From Planoprotostelium fungivorum (taxonomy: Eukaryota > Evosea > Variosea > Cavosteliida > Cavosteliaceae): 64,000 bases of DNA. The notes below the pieces were generated by a model that worked only from the letters and a program-made list of their open reading frames with translations, was not told the origin of the DNA and did not search any database. The DNA is taken from the NCBI GenBank assembly GCA_003024175.1, contig MDYQ01000020.1, positions 306,844-370,843 on the forward strand, written 5' to 3'. Every line of letters starts with the position of its first letter. Position 1 is the first letter of the stretch. The translations under genes were made by a program, and so were the position numbers. This document shows positions 10,431 through 22,878 of the stretch, in pieces.

Positions 10431-10740
10431 GTCTATATGATTGTGATACGTTCAGCGTGGAAAACTAACTTGGAGTGAGATCACAGGACAAACACGTGAG
10501 ACTATATTCATAGAAGAGGATCTGCAATCGTACTCTCACCTTGTGATTGTGGATATACGTGGATCCTCTTGCGTGTTATTCTACTTGTGCTCTTGTGATG
10601 ATTGTCGAAAACTGATCGTAAAAGTGGTCCAACATGTGGTTGTATCTCGATGGAAATTTGGATGAAGAATTGCAGTGGATGATTGTGACACATACAAAAT
10701 TCGTGTGTTGCTTGCGAAATTCACGGTATTTACGTAATGA

Positions 10741-12048
10741 TTACGGTTTATCGCACAATTCTACAACATCGTACTTCTCTGAATCTTCAGACAGCCCTCC
10801 AGCCTCGTCTTCGGTCACCTCCCCATTGTCCCCCGACTGTTTTCAAAATCATTATTGCCCTCAGAAATCACTCTGCGTTGCATTATATGATATCGTCTAT
10901 CTTTGAGCTTCGTTCTGTCCGTGTGCCTCACCTCAAAAGCTTCGCTCTCGTATTCATCGTCATCATAATTCTCCTCTTCGGATACCTGCTTTCATTCAAC
11001 AGTGGTCTCATCTCGACCTCACCTCCTCCTCGCTGCTCTCCTCTTTCTTCTTGTTCATGTTCAAATTTGCCATCTTCTTGTCGATTCCCTGCTTCAGTCG
11101 ATTCGTTTCCTCTTCATCATCGTCGATGCTGCTGTCCAAAGAGGTTGCTTTCGCACGGCTCGCTTGAGCGGGAGGTGGTAAGCCTCTCAAGGACGATAAA
11201 CCAGCGCTGAGTCCTGTCTTCAAAGGTTCTGGTGGTTTATGAGCCACCACAGCTTTCAATGCAGGAGGTTGCTTCACTGGCTCCTGCTCGCCGTGAATAC
11301 TATGATCGGGTGGATCTTACCTTGGGAGGCTCAGACTTTGCCAAAGGAATACTCGGTGTGTTCTTCATTAACGCCGGTCGACTGAGTGGCGGTGCATCTA
11401 AAACGGATAATCCTTTCTTCGCCCTCTCTTCTTTCTCTCTCTTCTCTTTCTCTTCCTGATCCCTTCTCATCTTTTCGATGGCTGGATCGGGTCGGCTAAC
11501 AATAGACGCTGTCGCAGTTGCCGCAGGACCTGGTCCAGAGGTGGTCATCAATTTCTTCTGTGTCTGATGCAGCAGATCTCCCAATAGAGAAGATGAACTC
11601 TGACTCCCGTTGAGACTGAGGTTCTTTGCCAAAGCTCCCCTGCCTCCGTACTGCTTCGGCTGTGGCAATTACGAATCATCTTCGAAGAGCTACTCACCAA
11701 GTCAGCCTCCGGTATGAACACCGACAGAGTAAAATTCAATCCATAGAACTCCAGAAATTCTCGTATCAGTTCTAGAGCTACGCGCACTAACCTCAGTGAG
11801 TATTCACGGAAGTTGGAGATCACCACACCCTCATCTGATTCTTGAAGCTTTTTCAGCGATCGATTATCACCATACGTCCCTGATCTCCCCTGTTCATTCA
11901 AAGCGGTGAAAACTGAAGCTCTCATTTGTGCCTGGCTGAATCACTCTGCCGCTCGAATCGGTCTACTCACTCTCATTTTCCCTAGAACACCTTGTGATTC
12001 CAGTGTCTCCACAACTGTGTCCTTCAACTCTTTCAGCTTCGCGGTCAT
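10741..12048 (-). CDS. FOP/CEP43-like centrosome or basal-body protein
   Basis: MTAKLKELKDTVVETLESQG opens a LisH-like N-terminal domain; the next exons read RASVFTALNEQG, DEGVVISN and LIREFLEFYGLNFTLSVFIPE. That last segment is the hallmark of the FGFR1OP (FOP/CEP43) N-terminal dimerisation domain, also used in FOR20-type proteins that anchor complexes at centrioles and basal bodies. The remaining two-thirds is low-complexity and acidic (an EKREKEERAKKG charged segment, a Ser/Pro region, DDDEEE-like tail) and ends DVVELCDKP. Seven or so introns, all short with GTGAG-type donors, keep frame; one of them (gtgaatactc...ctag) I placed because it restores the domain. Converges with nothing on the left and lies about 90 bp from the cyclin L stop. 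Confidence 0.8.
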
Positions 12049-12140
12049 CTTCTGTGTTTAAAAATACGGCTGTCGGTTGAAATGTGATCTCAGACTACAA
12101 CGCACATCAACGACTCGAACTTTATATCGTCTCCTTTTGT

Positions 12141-13724
12141 TTATCTCCTCCTGTCTCTATCTCTGTCTCTATCTCTTTCTCTATCTCTGCTCTCTCTGTC
12201 TCTGCTACTATCTCTGCTATATCACGTTCAGCAATTCATTTCCCTTTGTCTCACCGTTGGTAGTGTTCCTCTCGATCTCTCCTCCTGTCTGTATTTCTCC
12301 TCGGACTCCTGCTCCTCCTCTCTCGATCTGGACTCCTACTCCTCCTCGGGCTTCTATAGCCTCTGCTCGGTGATGGACCTTGTCTCGTGCTGTTCCTCTC
12401 CGGTGTCTCCTGATATCTCCCTCTCTTTGGACTGGGTGGACTCCTCCCCTCTGCTCTCCTTCATCATCTCTCCCTCTACATCCTCACCTCTCTCACGGGG
12501 GGGTGTCGGTTGTTGTTCCTCCACCTCTTCGTCCTCGTCGAACGTCTCGTTCTTGTACCTGTCACTTCTCGTGTTGATGTACTGGGCAGGTGCCATCTTG
12601 TACAGTTGTTGGATGTGCCAGCAGACCTGCGTGATTTCTGGTGGTTAAGTCATTTGATCCAAGAGAGAAGAAGAGAGAAAGAGAAGAGAGAAGAGAAGAG
12701 AGGAGAGAAGAGAGAAGAGAGGAGAGAAGAGAGAAGAGAGGAGAGAAGAGAGAAGAGAGAGGGAGAGAAAGAAGAGAAAGAAGAGAAAGAAGAGAAAGAA
12801 GAGAAAGATACGATCGAGAGAGGTCTCGAACAACAGATACCAAGGAGAGGGAGACTCTGGGAGAGGAACAGAGAGATCTCTAGCGGCCATGTAGATGCAA
12901 GCTGCCGCCACCACTTCGGGACCGAAGACGACACAGGCAGGTGTGCGTAGACTGCGCAATGTCATTCGATTGAAGAGGATTGTGTGTCACCTGTCGTTGA
13001 CGTAGTTCCATGTTCTCTGCCTGACTTCAGGTGGAGCATCCAAAAGTTTGATGAAGAAGATGATGTACTTGTAGGGCAACACCACGTACACGATGAATCC
13101 GAGTTCTTTCAACATGAACCTCTCGGTGTTGATGCAGTCGTTCTTCAGCTTCCAATATTCCTGTCCTCCCACTTCTAAGAAGGTGATCTCTCCTCCCTTC
13201 TTCTCTTCCTCTCTCTGCTCTCCTCCTTCCTTCTCGCCGCTCAATGTTGATTCACATTATGCCCTCACCTTCTCTTGGCTGCGACACAATAAGCGATGGA
13301 ACACGTTGAGAAGGTCTCTCGTCTTCCTTGGCGTCTCAGCCACTTTGCAGGCTAAGAACAAGGATGATATGGCTGCACTCTGAGGGATGTTATTGAAGAT
13401 GCAAAGACACGATCACCTTTGAACAGTGTCTGGCGAGAGACGAACGATAGTAAAATCTTTGTAATAATACTTGTGCCGTTGCTATAGTCACTTGAGGTCT
13501 TCGAACAATCAGATGTTAATACACATAGCGTAATACACACAATTTGAGGAGAATCCCTGCATCTTGTATCATCTCACATGCGTATACACGCTGAGCAGTC
13601 TCTAAATCCTCACTGATTCCATCACATCGTGAAGGAGTCTTCTCTAAAACATCTGCGCTGACCTGATATACATCATTTTTATAATTCAATTGCTCCCTAC
13701 ATGAAACCGTAGCTCAAGGCTCAT
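12141..13724 (-). CDS. Cyclin L
   Basis: Exons read MSLELRFHVSADVLEKTPS, ACEMIQDAGILLK, VTIATAQVLLQRFYYR, FLACKVAETPRKTRDLL, ELGFIVYVVLPYKYI and VAAACIYMAARDLSVPLPE, the two cyclin boxes of cyclin L. The 3' end, after a GTGAGGAT intron inside the acidic segment, is an Arg/Ser domain (YRSPRRSRSPDRERR, then RDRERDRDRDRDRRR and stop). Cyclin L partners CDK10/11-type kinases in nuclear speckles and links transcription with splicing. Length and domain order match the family. One intron, about 170 bp (12647-12815), is dominated by a polypyrimidine microsatellite. If the RS-frame intron is not used, a different reading ends at 12354, so alternative C-termini are possible. Confidence 0.85.
12661..12807. 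repeat. AGAG-type purine microsatellite in a cyclin L intron
   Basis: About 145 bp of (gagaa/gagag)n on the plus strand, so a long TCTTC pyrimidine run in the transcript just after the donor and before the cacgcag acceptor. It explains a set of spurious charged ORFs on both strands. Confidence 0.9.
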
Positions 13725-13876
13725 CGTTGTGATGATGTTGAGTGTTGACCAACAAACAACGAGTCATGAGTCGTTGTGCTCATCTTTCTGGTATTTTTCA
13801 CATCAGGAATCATCTAGGTGCGACGATGATTTATTTTCACCAGTTCACGTCTTAACTTTATCGTAGAAGAGAAACA

Positions 13877-15727
13877 ATGGGAAAACAAAAAGGAGTCAAA
13901 ATGAGTCTGGCTGAGTTCAACAACGCTCAAGCCGAGGCCCCTGTGGCCACTGACCTGCCCACTGGACCCAGACAGTGAGTTCTCCATCGCTGAATATTGG
14001 GGGCTCAACCTCTGTAGGTACGATGACACGGACTCACCTTCTGGAGGACGTTATGGAGAGCGCTTCGAGAGGAGAGGACCTAGATTCGAGAACACTGGGT
14101 TCGAAAACCGTTTCGTACCCACGGAGGAGAAGACAAGAGGTGATCTCGGTGACTGGAGAAGTGGTGGTGGTGCTGCTCCCGAGAGAAGAGGTGATCTTCG
14201 CGTCATCATATCATTATATCGTGTGATTCATCATCTGTGATATTCTGTGATAATCGTCGACCCATTCGGGGAGAGGTGAACTGAAGGGGATAGGCTTCGG
14301 TGACCGCAACACCGACAGCCCCAGAGGACGTGACTACGACTCCCCCAGAGGAGACAGAGGAGGATACGACAGAGGAGACAGAGGAGACAGAGGTGGTTGG
14401 GGGAGATCAGGTGATCGATACGGTGGAGAGAGAGGAGAGAGAGGAGGATACGGTGGAGATAGACCTGGATTCGAGAGAGAGAGGGGAGGAGATAGAGGAT
14501 ACGGTGGAGACAGAGGATATGGCGGAGACAGAGGAGGAGACAGAGGAGGAGACAGAGGATACGGTGGAGACAGAGGAGAGAGAGAGCCATACGAGAGAAG
14601 AGGAAGAGAGGATGAGGGGTGAGAGAGTGGAATGAAGAGGAGGACTGAATGACAACAGAGCGAGAGAGAGACCCAGACTCAATCTGGCACCGAGAACGAA
14701 GCCTTTAGATGGAAACAGTGCACCCATGGCAGGAGAGCCCACTCAGTGAGGAGACAGGAGATAGAGAGACCTGACGAGAACAGGGCCACACACGCCAGAG
14801 GACAGAACCTCTTTGGTGCTGGAGCCCCTCGCGAAGAGAAGAAGACAGAGGGAGAAGAGGAAGGAAGAAGAGAGGAAGATCTCGATGAGGCGGGAGGAAA
14901 GGTGAGAGAGAGAGAGGGAGAAGATTCAACGGTGCAGATGGACAGGATGTCTCTCCGTGATGAAGAGAGATCCACTGGCAATAGGAGAGACGACGATCGT
15001 TCCTTCAGATCGAGGTGACAGGCAAGAGACAGAGAAACATGTCTCACATCATTCAGAAGCGATGATGATGATCGTAGAGGTCGGGGAGGCTTCAGAGAAG
15101 AGAGATCAGACAGAGGCTGGGGTAGAGACAATGACAGAGGCTTCAACAGAGATGGTGACAGAGGCTTCAACAGAGATGGTGACAGAGGCTTCAGCAGAGA
15201 TGGTGACAGAGGCTTCAACAGGGATGGTGACAGAGGCTTCAACAGAGATGGAGACAGAGGCTTCAACAGAGATGGTGACAGAGGAGGATATGGCAGAGAG
15301 GGATCATACAGGTGAGGAGAAGAGAGAAAGAGGGTCTCAATCGAGTAGGGGAGGTTCCCGTGGATTCGACTCGCGCAACAGTCGCGATGGAGGCTACGGC
15401 AGAGATGGTGACAGAGGCTTCAACAGAGACGGCGACAGAGGATACAATAGAGAGGGAGATAGAGGGTACAGCCGAGAGGGAGACAGGAGAGAGAACGACA
15501 GAGGCTTCAACAGAGAGGGAGATAGAGGATACAACAGAGAGGGAGACAGAGGCTTCAGCAGAGAGGGAGACAGAGGCTTCAGCAGAGAAGGAGACAGAGG
15601 AGGATATGGCCGAGAGGGAGATAGAGGAGGATACGGCAGAGGAAGAGAAGAGGGAAGAGAAGACAAGCCTGTGGAGAAGAGTGAGGGACAGAGAAGCAGA
15701 AGCAACAGCCCTCGCAGAAACGACTGA
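13877..15727 (+). CDS. eIF4B-like translation initiation factor
   Basis: [16 protein letters not shown] resembles the N-terminal SLxEF-type motif of eIF4B proteins. Later exons hold the eIF4B-type [16 protein letters not shown] segment and [12 protein letters not shown]. Between and after these lie Arg/Gly/Asp/Tyr-rich repeats ([11 protein letters not shown], then at least a dozen [16 protein letters not shown] units), similar to the DRYG region. The protein ends [11 protein letters not shown]. About six introns with GTGAG donors keep phase. Expected role: RNA-binding helper of eIF4A helicase and the 43S complex. No RRM was recognised, so it is closer to plant/fungal forms than to metazoan ones. 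The repeats at 15130-15650 form a 24-bp minisatellite and are likely length-variable. Confidence 0.75.
15126..15650 (+). repeat. 24-bp coding minisatellite (GDRGFNRD type)
   Basis: Units of 24 bases such as gacagaggcttcaacagaga repeat about twice ten times, split by one intron at about 15312-15345. The units encode GDRGF/YNR/SE/D and are nearly identical before the intron and more variable after it. Confidence 0.85.
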
Positions 15728-15887
15728 ACACCCATTGATAAATGATATCCTAGCCCACAGTCCCTACCCCCACATTCTTCTATCGTCACACCAATTGATT
15801 GTATCACACTATTGTATCATCACTCAAAATTGCATCACCACCACAAAAGTATCGACAGTATTCCGGAGGTTTATTACATCCCTTCTC

Positions 15888-16708
15888 CTACTTCTCAACT
15901 GAGAGTGCATCAGTGACGAGAGAGGTGGAAGTAGACCCACCGGGAGAATCTGTGGGATGGAGAGCGGAGGGTGCATGATCACCGTGTTGCATGAGAGATA
16001 AGAAGGCATTCCACCCGATGCTGATGGTGGAGACGAATAAGACACGGGCGTTGGGCGGCAAAACTTTAAAGTTGAAAAATTGGATGCCCGGCCATATGGC
16101 GTAATCCTGCTCGGGTCAGATGAAGAAGAGGAGAAGGGGATCACAGTCAATATAGTGGGGATGAAGCGGTCCTTCAGGTGTTCGACTGATTCGTTCATGC
16201 TTTTCCCTTCCATGAGAGACATACTCAGAAAGAAGAAAGAATAGTACGGTGGAGCGAAGACGAGTTGATCGAGGGCAACCTGAGGAGGAGGATAAGCACT
16301 ATTTCGATAATCAGGAATCACTTTTGTCAATGTGTGGCGAGTCGTATTGGTCGGATATCTTGAGTCAAGTAGATGATACCAGTAGTGTCCTGTTCTCGCT
16401 CGTCTCAGTTTTTCAGAACAACCGAATCACCTGCAACTCCGAAGACAAATGTACCAAATACAGTCATACGAGTGATCCGGAGCCAGTCTAATGGAGCTTT
16501 TTTGTCTTGTAACTGATGCAATCTAAATCGATGTGATTACATGGATGGCTCACCTTCTGGCAAATACCATCTCCGATACCAAACATGAAACCTTATGGTG
16601 TCAATCAAGTTCCTGCGTACATTCGATACCTGACGAGACCATTTTTGTGACCAGCGGGTTGTGCTGAACTGAGAATTGATAATAATTCTTGAGGAAGTTG
16701 AGAGCCAT
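15888..16708 (-). CDS. Mpv17/PMP22-family organelle membrane protein
   Basis: Seven spliced exons give MALNFLKNYYQF, NPLVTKM, GFMFGIGDGICQ, KAPLDWLRITRM, YPTNTTRHTLTK, LDQLVFAPPYYSFFFLSMS, FIPTILTDYAIWPG and QFFNFKVLPPNARVLFV. This is the complete Mpv17/PMP22/Sym1 signature: four transmembrane helices and the central D-Q-x3-P motif. Members sit in the inner mitochondrial or peroxisomal membrane and form non-selective or metabolite channels. Length (about 200 residues) fits. Stop is in the exon ending SLVTDALSVEK. Confidence 0.9.
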
Positions 16709-17248
16709 GATGAGATGTCCCTTGTAAAGATGCTGAGATGGGTTTGGAGAATGTGATGTGACTGAAGAATTATCCGAGAAACTTTTTAGGGAACCGTATG
16801 GGAAGGTACAGTTTATAAAGGAGATTATCTCCACATCCCCCTTGTCTTTTGGTATGATCCAAGACAAGCTCTCTCTTCTCATATATAGTAGAGATACAAC
16901 AAGATTGAAGTTGGTGAGCTACAATTGACTGATGAAAATCTTGTCTGATTGATCATCTGCAGCCGTGAGTGGCGGTGGACTCGAGAGGCCTCCTCGCATC
17001 TGCCAACTGAAGTGCAGAGCTTTTTCAGACGGTGAGCCTTATAGGTGAAGATTTGAGGTACTCTATTTCCGTAAAAGGGACATCGGATCGAGCAAAGGGA
17101 TAGCGCTCTCATCGGTGTCCAATCAACACACAGGCATCAGATCGTCTGACGATGATCGAGCAGAGGAGTGAAATCGTATCGTTTGCGAGTGACAAAGTAA
17201 AGCAGAGTTCGTTTTCCGTCTTTCTATTGCATCTACAGGATGGACCTC
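16709..17248. other. Intergenic stretch, nothing supported
   Basis: About 540 bp between the Mpv17-like start and the Ras stop. Open frames on both strands are short and unlike proteins. No RNA gene or repeat was recognised. Confidence 0.5.
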
Positions 17249-18187
<939 letters not shown>

Positions 18188-18286
18188 TTAGCACCCTCTA
18201 TGGAGGTAATCATACACGAAGGAGCCTGTGGTAGCGAAAGAATAAATTTGATGCAAAATTAGATTTTACAGAGAGTGTTCCGGATC

Positions 18287-19604
18287 ATGCAGAAACAAGA
18301 TGGTTCGGTGGCAAAGGTATCAATCAATCCCACTTCGAAGGTCGTGACTCCGAATATGTTGAGGACTGTGCCTAGTCCCAGCGGGATCAATGGTCTCCCT
18401 CTACAGAGACCGACAATGGCTCACGTTGGGGGGGCGAACCCGAGACCTATGATATCTGTGAGTGAAACGATAACGAAAGTTGAGAGAAAGATCATCTCGT
18501 CTCACACCGCTCAGCCCAGACCTGGACAGGTCCTAGGAAGGACAACATCAGCAGGAGGATTGAATCCAACCAGCGTGATACCAGGGCAATTTACACAAAG
18601 AATTACTGCCCCCATCAGTCCATTCAGTACAACCCAGACGAGTGAGTTCACTCTCAATAGGAGTTTCGTAATGATGGAATTCAGATAGTCCATATCTGTT
18701 ACCTTTAGCTCCACAACAGACATACAGAACCGCAGATGGCACCACACCGCTCCGAAATAACATCCCTAACACAGCAATTCTACTGCAACAACAACAGCTG
18801 CAGCAGCAGCAACAACAGCAGGCCATGTTGCAGCTTCTAAACGATCCATTTGTTAATCATCAAACCACCGTCTGTCCGAAATGTCAAAAGGTACACCGAG
18901 ACGAGTATCTCCTCTGATTCGCACAGAGTATATCCCTCGCCGGTTCTAATTTTCTCCTGCATTACAGCAAGTGCGATCCCAACACCTTTTGGCAATTTGT
19001 ACAGAGTGGAAAGGTATAAGACAATATTCGCACCCCTCGCGAGACTAACACACGACAGACCATTACAGACTTGACCGGAAGAAGATCAGAAGGTGAGTCC
19101 ATGATGATCACAGAGGACTCATGAGAGCAGAGACACCAATGGTGAAGGCGAGACGAGTGGCCACGACGCGAAACGATCGGAACGTCAAGATGATGAGCGA
19201 GATCTTCGACACCATCAGTGCCGAAGACATCCGAAGAGATGTAACGAATCAAGAGGAGAAGCTGAGAGGGCAGATGGAGGCAGACACACTCTCGGTAGAG
19301 AAGCGAATCGTGAGTGGTTCGGAAGAGAAGAGACTGAAGAGGGCAGGAGGAGCTGTTCGAATCGAACGGACCAGAGAGATACGAGAGCAAGTTGACGGAG
19401 CACCAGAAGAGATGCAGTCTGTGGGGGGACATGATCGAGAGGGTTAAGAGGTGCAGGACAGAAGAGGAGCTCGAAGAGTGCAAGAGCAAATGTCAAGAGG
19501 AGTTGGGGGTCACGCTGCCCTCCGTTCAGACTTCGCTGGAGAGAAACATCCTGAAGATGAGAAACTGCACAGAAGAGGCGAGAGAAGCGAAGAAGAGAAA
19601 GTGA
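18287..19604 (+). CDS. Gln-rich protein with a Cys/His motif, function unknown
   Basis: Starts MQKQDGSVAKVSINPTSK. Introns with GTGAGT, GTACAC and GTATAA donors join a Pro/Ser/Thr-rich N-terminus to a poly-Gln run (QQQQLQQQQQQQ), then VCPKCQKQVRSQHLLAIC (C-x2-C then H and C, zinc-ligand-like), then basic and acidic helices, including LTEHQKRCSLWGDMIERV and a tail EEAREAKKRK. The stop at 19604 is reached in frame; a further GTGAG donor at that point could instead extend the gene to 19951, overlapping the convergent TMEM14-like gene. The look is that of a nuclear transcription or chromatin-complex subunit, but no family was recognised. Confidence 0.6.
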
Positions 19605-19855
19605 GTGGAGGGAGGTAGTGCCTCGTTCTCATCTTTTCAGATTGGAGGGGTGATGAGAAATGTTTTGCTTGAGGTCTCTTTGTCTCGTCCCGCAGGGGAA
19701 CACGATGGATTCGTCACAGTAAAGTGCTTCACCGTCTCGAACATCTTTTCCTCTCCTTCTCACGTTCCTCGAATAAAAATGTCTATGTGGCGACAACGAA
19801 GACGTCGTCACAATCATGGATCGAACGAGATGAACAGAATGTGGGATGGGAGAGT

Positions 19856-20288
19856 CTATTCTTTGCTCAATTCGGCGACGGTGTATCCCTCCAGAGCGGA
19901 GGAGAAGAGACCACCTGCAAAGAGGAGTCCACGGGTGGATCTCAGTCCTGACTTTACAACGGAGGGTGCCTCGTTCGCATTAGAATGGAAGAGCTCGATC
20001 GTTTCTCACCATGGCACCTGTCAGGGCCAGACTAGATCCCAGCGCAAGTTGGTGACCTCTTGTGTATTCACCGGCTTGAATGAGGTTTCTATCAGAGTTC
20101 AGAGACTTGTCTCACCGAATAGAAACCTATATCCTAGGATATAGATTGAATCCTTACCCTGAAGCCAAGAGGCCAGCGGCGATCAGACCGCCTCCGGCCA
20201 AAGACATTCTTGAGCTGGTACGAACAAAGGCGTAGAGAGAGGCAGCGGCGGTCAGACCCCCAAGGGTGTATGGTGTTTTGTAAGACAT
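19856..20288 (-). CDS. TMEM14-like small membrane protein
   Basis: MSYKTPYTLGGLTAAASLYAF, then SLAGGGLIAAGLLASG, then (after one intron) GHQLALGSSLALTGAM and a last exon GLLFAGGLFSSALEG. Gly/Ala/Leu-rich helices in a protein of about 105 residues fit the TMEM14 (UPF0136) family, found in mitochondrial inner membranes and chloroplast envelopes and linked to heme or fatty-acid transport. The start is the only Met before the first helix. Ends tail-to-tail with the Gln-rich gene. Confidence 0.75.
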
Positions 20289-20424
20289 AGGGACGTGGGT
20301 GTGTTGGGTTGTTCGAAGATGAGATGATGTCTCTGCTACGAGTTTTCTGTAAATTACGTAGAACGGAGTTTTCGTCCAATTACCAATCGATTACGCATTC
20401 GGTGGGAAAGAAAGAGAGGCCGCA

Positions 20425-22782
20425 CTAGGAAGAGATTTCATTATCAGGCACTACTAGACCCAACTTCAGATGTTTGGTCGACTCGATGAATCCTGGCTGT
20501 TTGATTTTCATCCAATAGACAAACAAGGCGATCGCCGAGAACAGATTACTTTGCCCCTGCGTAGTGTCAACACAGATCCATTCATTCCGCTTACCATTTG
20601 AACGGGACAGACGTCAGGAGTGTACACTTCGAAGTGGGGAGGGAGGACGATCCTCTGGTGGAGCCTGACGTCATTCTTTCCCAGCATATCTGTTGTGTTC
20701 GTTGGGAGATTGTTCTGTGATGACGATACGATGAACGATGAGGTTGTGTGATGCATGTGATGTCATGTGATGTGGTTCGCATCGACAGAATGATCATGGA
20801 AAATGAACGCACCATTGCTGGTGGAAAGATAACGAGTGGAGAAGAATCGATCGTAAGGTCCATTCGAATGGATGTCCATGTGTGCCACAAACAGTTGAAA
20901 GAGGATCTGATGCTGTCAGTCATTCAAAGGAGTCCATCGATCGATACCTGACCATCTGTGGGGTACTCTGCAGACCACTCTCTGTCTCTGAAGAGTCCAC
21001 CCTTGTCCCACTTGTACTGACTCATGTACGTGTCCTCTGCCAACTCTGCACATCGTTCGTCACTCCACGTATGTCTCCTGCGTATCACCTCTGATGCGAT
21101 GGACAACGTAGTCCCTGGGGTTCAATCCACTGACGTACCTCTCGATCAACTGTCTCTCTGCGATGATCTTCCATCTACGATCAGATCCATCTCATCATCC
21201 ATCGGATCACGATGAGACATCGATGATCACCTCGTTCTGCCTCTGCTGCTGTGGGTTGGTGGGGGAGGAAGAATAGAAGGAGGTTGGTTGTACGGGGGAT
21301 GCGGTGGGGATGTGTGGGTTGGTGATCAAGAGACCTTCCTTCTCTACCAGTGTGATCTTGTTCCACAGGGGTTGAATGACACTCATAGAGATCCACTGTA
21401 CATCTCAGATGAATGTAGGATCAGATGAAATGTAGAATGATATGTAAGATAAGATCAAATATAGGATGACATCGAATGTAAGATAAGATGAGATGTAGGA
21501 TAGAATGAATGAATAGAAATGAAGGATAGAATGAATGAATAGAAATGAAGGATAGAATGAGATCGATGACCTTGCGGGCATTCTCCTCCCAAGAAGGTAA
21601 CAACCTTCCCAGATGATGAGTCAGAATGAACTGCTCCCATCAATCTCCACACTACAATGTGTCATCACCTCCTCCGCAGCCTGATGGTTCAGATAAGCGT
21701 ACTCTTGGATATTGAACGTTCCACTCCCTTCCGTATGAGAGTCACGTGTAGAAGGTCTGGTTCGTTCAGGTTCGTCACATTTGTATCATTCACCTCTGTG
21801 CAGGTTGGTATCTACCTTGCGGGGGTGGAAGATTCGAATAATTGGCAATGAGTTCTGCTCCCTGCTCTGCATCTTCTCAGTCGTTGGAGACTTTCATCAC
21901 TCACGCAGTCTCTTCTGTAGTTCCTCCTCTTGTCTCCTCTCGTTCAAGAATCGAGAAGAGTTGACGGATTGTGGTGTGTGAGGCAGACTCTGTGGTGTCT
22001 TGTTACCCTCCCTCTCCAACAATCGATTGGATTTGACGATCTACAATGGATTTCAGTGGAGGAGTGTGGGTTGACGTACACTCTGGGGAGTCGTATGGGC
22101 CGAGGGATTGCGCAGACCTGGGCTGGTGGCTGGAAGATAACTTCTACCACCGAAGACTGATGGTGAGACCCTGACGTTGGACATCATGTTCGATTTGACA
22201 CCTCCATCATCTCAGTTGGACACGATCTCCTTCCTCACTCTCTTCTCTTTGGGGTGTCACCTCTGGTCTCTTCTCTTTCTTCTTCGGACTGATGGCTTCG
22301 ATGACACTCCTCATAGACAGTGTCGGTCCCAGTTCCTTGGGTGGGGAGATGTGTTTGATGCCCAAGAGAGTCCTCTGTTGTTCATCCAGCTGCATGATTG
22401 CTGTCTGTGAGCTGTTGTAATAGAGAAGCAGTTGGGAGAGGGAGATGTAACACAGAGATGCAATTACCAGAGCGACTGGCTGTGTCAGATGTCTACGTTC
22501 GTGCATACATTCTACAGAAAGTACTCACTTAACACGGTGAATAAGTGTTCATTCAAAGGAAGAATAGAGAGAGCGGAGTTCCTGAGATCTTTCAGTGGAT
22601 GTCCAAAAAGGACACGAAGAATACCTAATCGATTCTGTATAGATGAGGACGCTCAGGCACATTGCAAACCAACCAGCTATGACTGCACCTAACAGACCAT
22701 GGGAAGGAGTGTCGTTTTCTCTAAGCATGCTTCTATCTCTGAAAGGAGCTACCCCTTTCAGAAGTACTGGACTCTTGGCCAT
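20425..22782 (-). CDS. TMEM209-like nuclear envelope protein
   Basis: Two hydrophobic N-terminal helices (LLGAVIAGWFAMCLSVLIY and LVIASLCYISLSQLLLYY) are followed by a Ser/Pro-rich linker (SYLPATSPGLRNPS) and then a folded C-terminal half. The motifs YKWDKGGLFRDREWSAEYPTD and, in the last exon, NLFSAIALFVYWMKIKQPG and KLGLVVPDNEISS match the C-terminal region of TMEM209/cytochrome-b561-like nucleoporin-associated proteins. Human TMEM209 lies at the inner nuclear membrane with Nup205. Many short introns; not every internal junction was solved. One intron (about 21420-21560) is filled with gaatgaatgaatagaaatgaag repeats. Confidence 0.75.
21421..21561. repeat. Tandem repeat in an intron
   Basis: Units built from gatgtagga/gtaagataa and then three near-identical copies of a 27-bp unit containing gaatgaatgaatagaaat. 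Located in non-coding sequence of the TMEM209-like gene. Confidence 0.8.
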
Positions 22783-22878
22783 CCTTTACGATGACTTATT
22801 GTGCAGCCTGATCAGATCTGATCATAAAATTTTCGAAATCACGATTCCCCACATCACCCGGCAAGTGGTGCGGAGGGA

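Noticed and set aside
12510-12965. Charged Glu/Arg and Leu/Ser ORFs on both strands
   Set aside because: They are translations of the purine/pyrimidine microsatellite within a cyclin L intron.
14231-15266. Minus-strand Leu/Ser/Pro-rich ORFs
   Set aside because: They are shadows of the Arg/Gly/Asp repeats of the eIF4B-like gene.
15126-15650. CRISPR-like regular repeats
   Set aside because: Units are contiguous 24-mers encoding GDRGFNRD without spacers, inside an eIF4B-like gene of a eukaryote.
19605-19951. Extension of the Gln-rich gene to 19951
   Set aside because: A splice route exists, but it would overlap the convergent TMEM14-like gene and the extra peptide has no features; kept as an alternative only.
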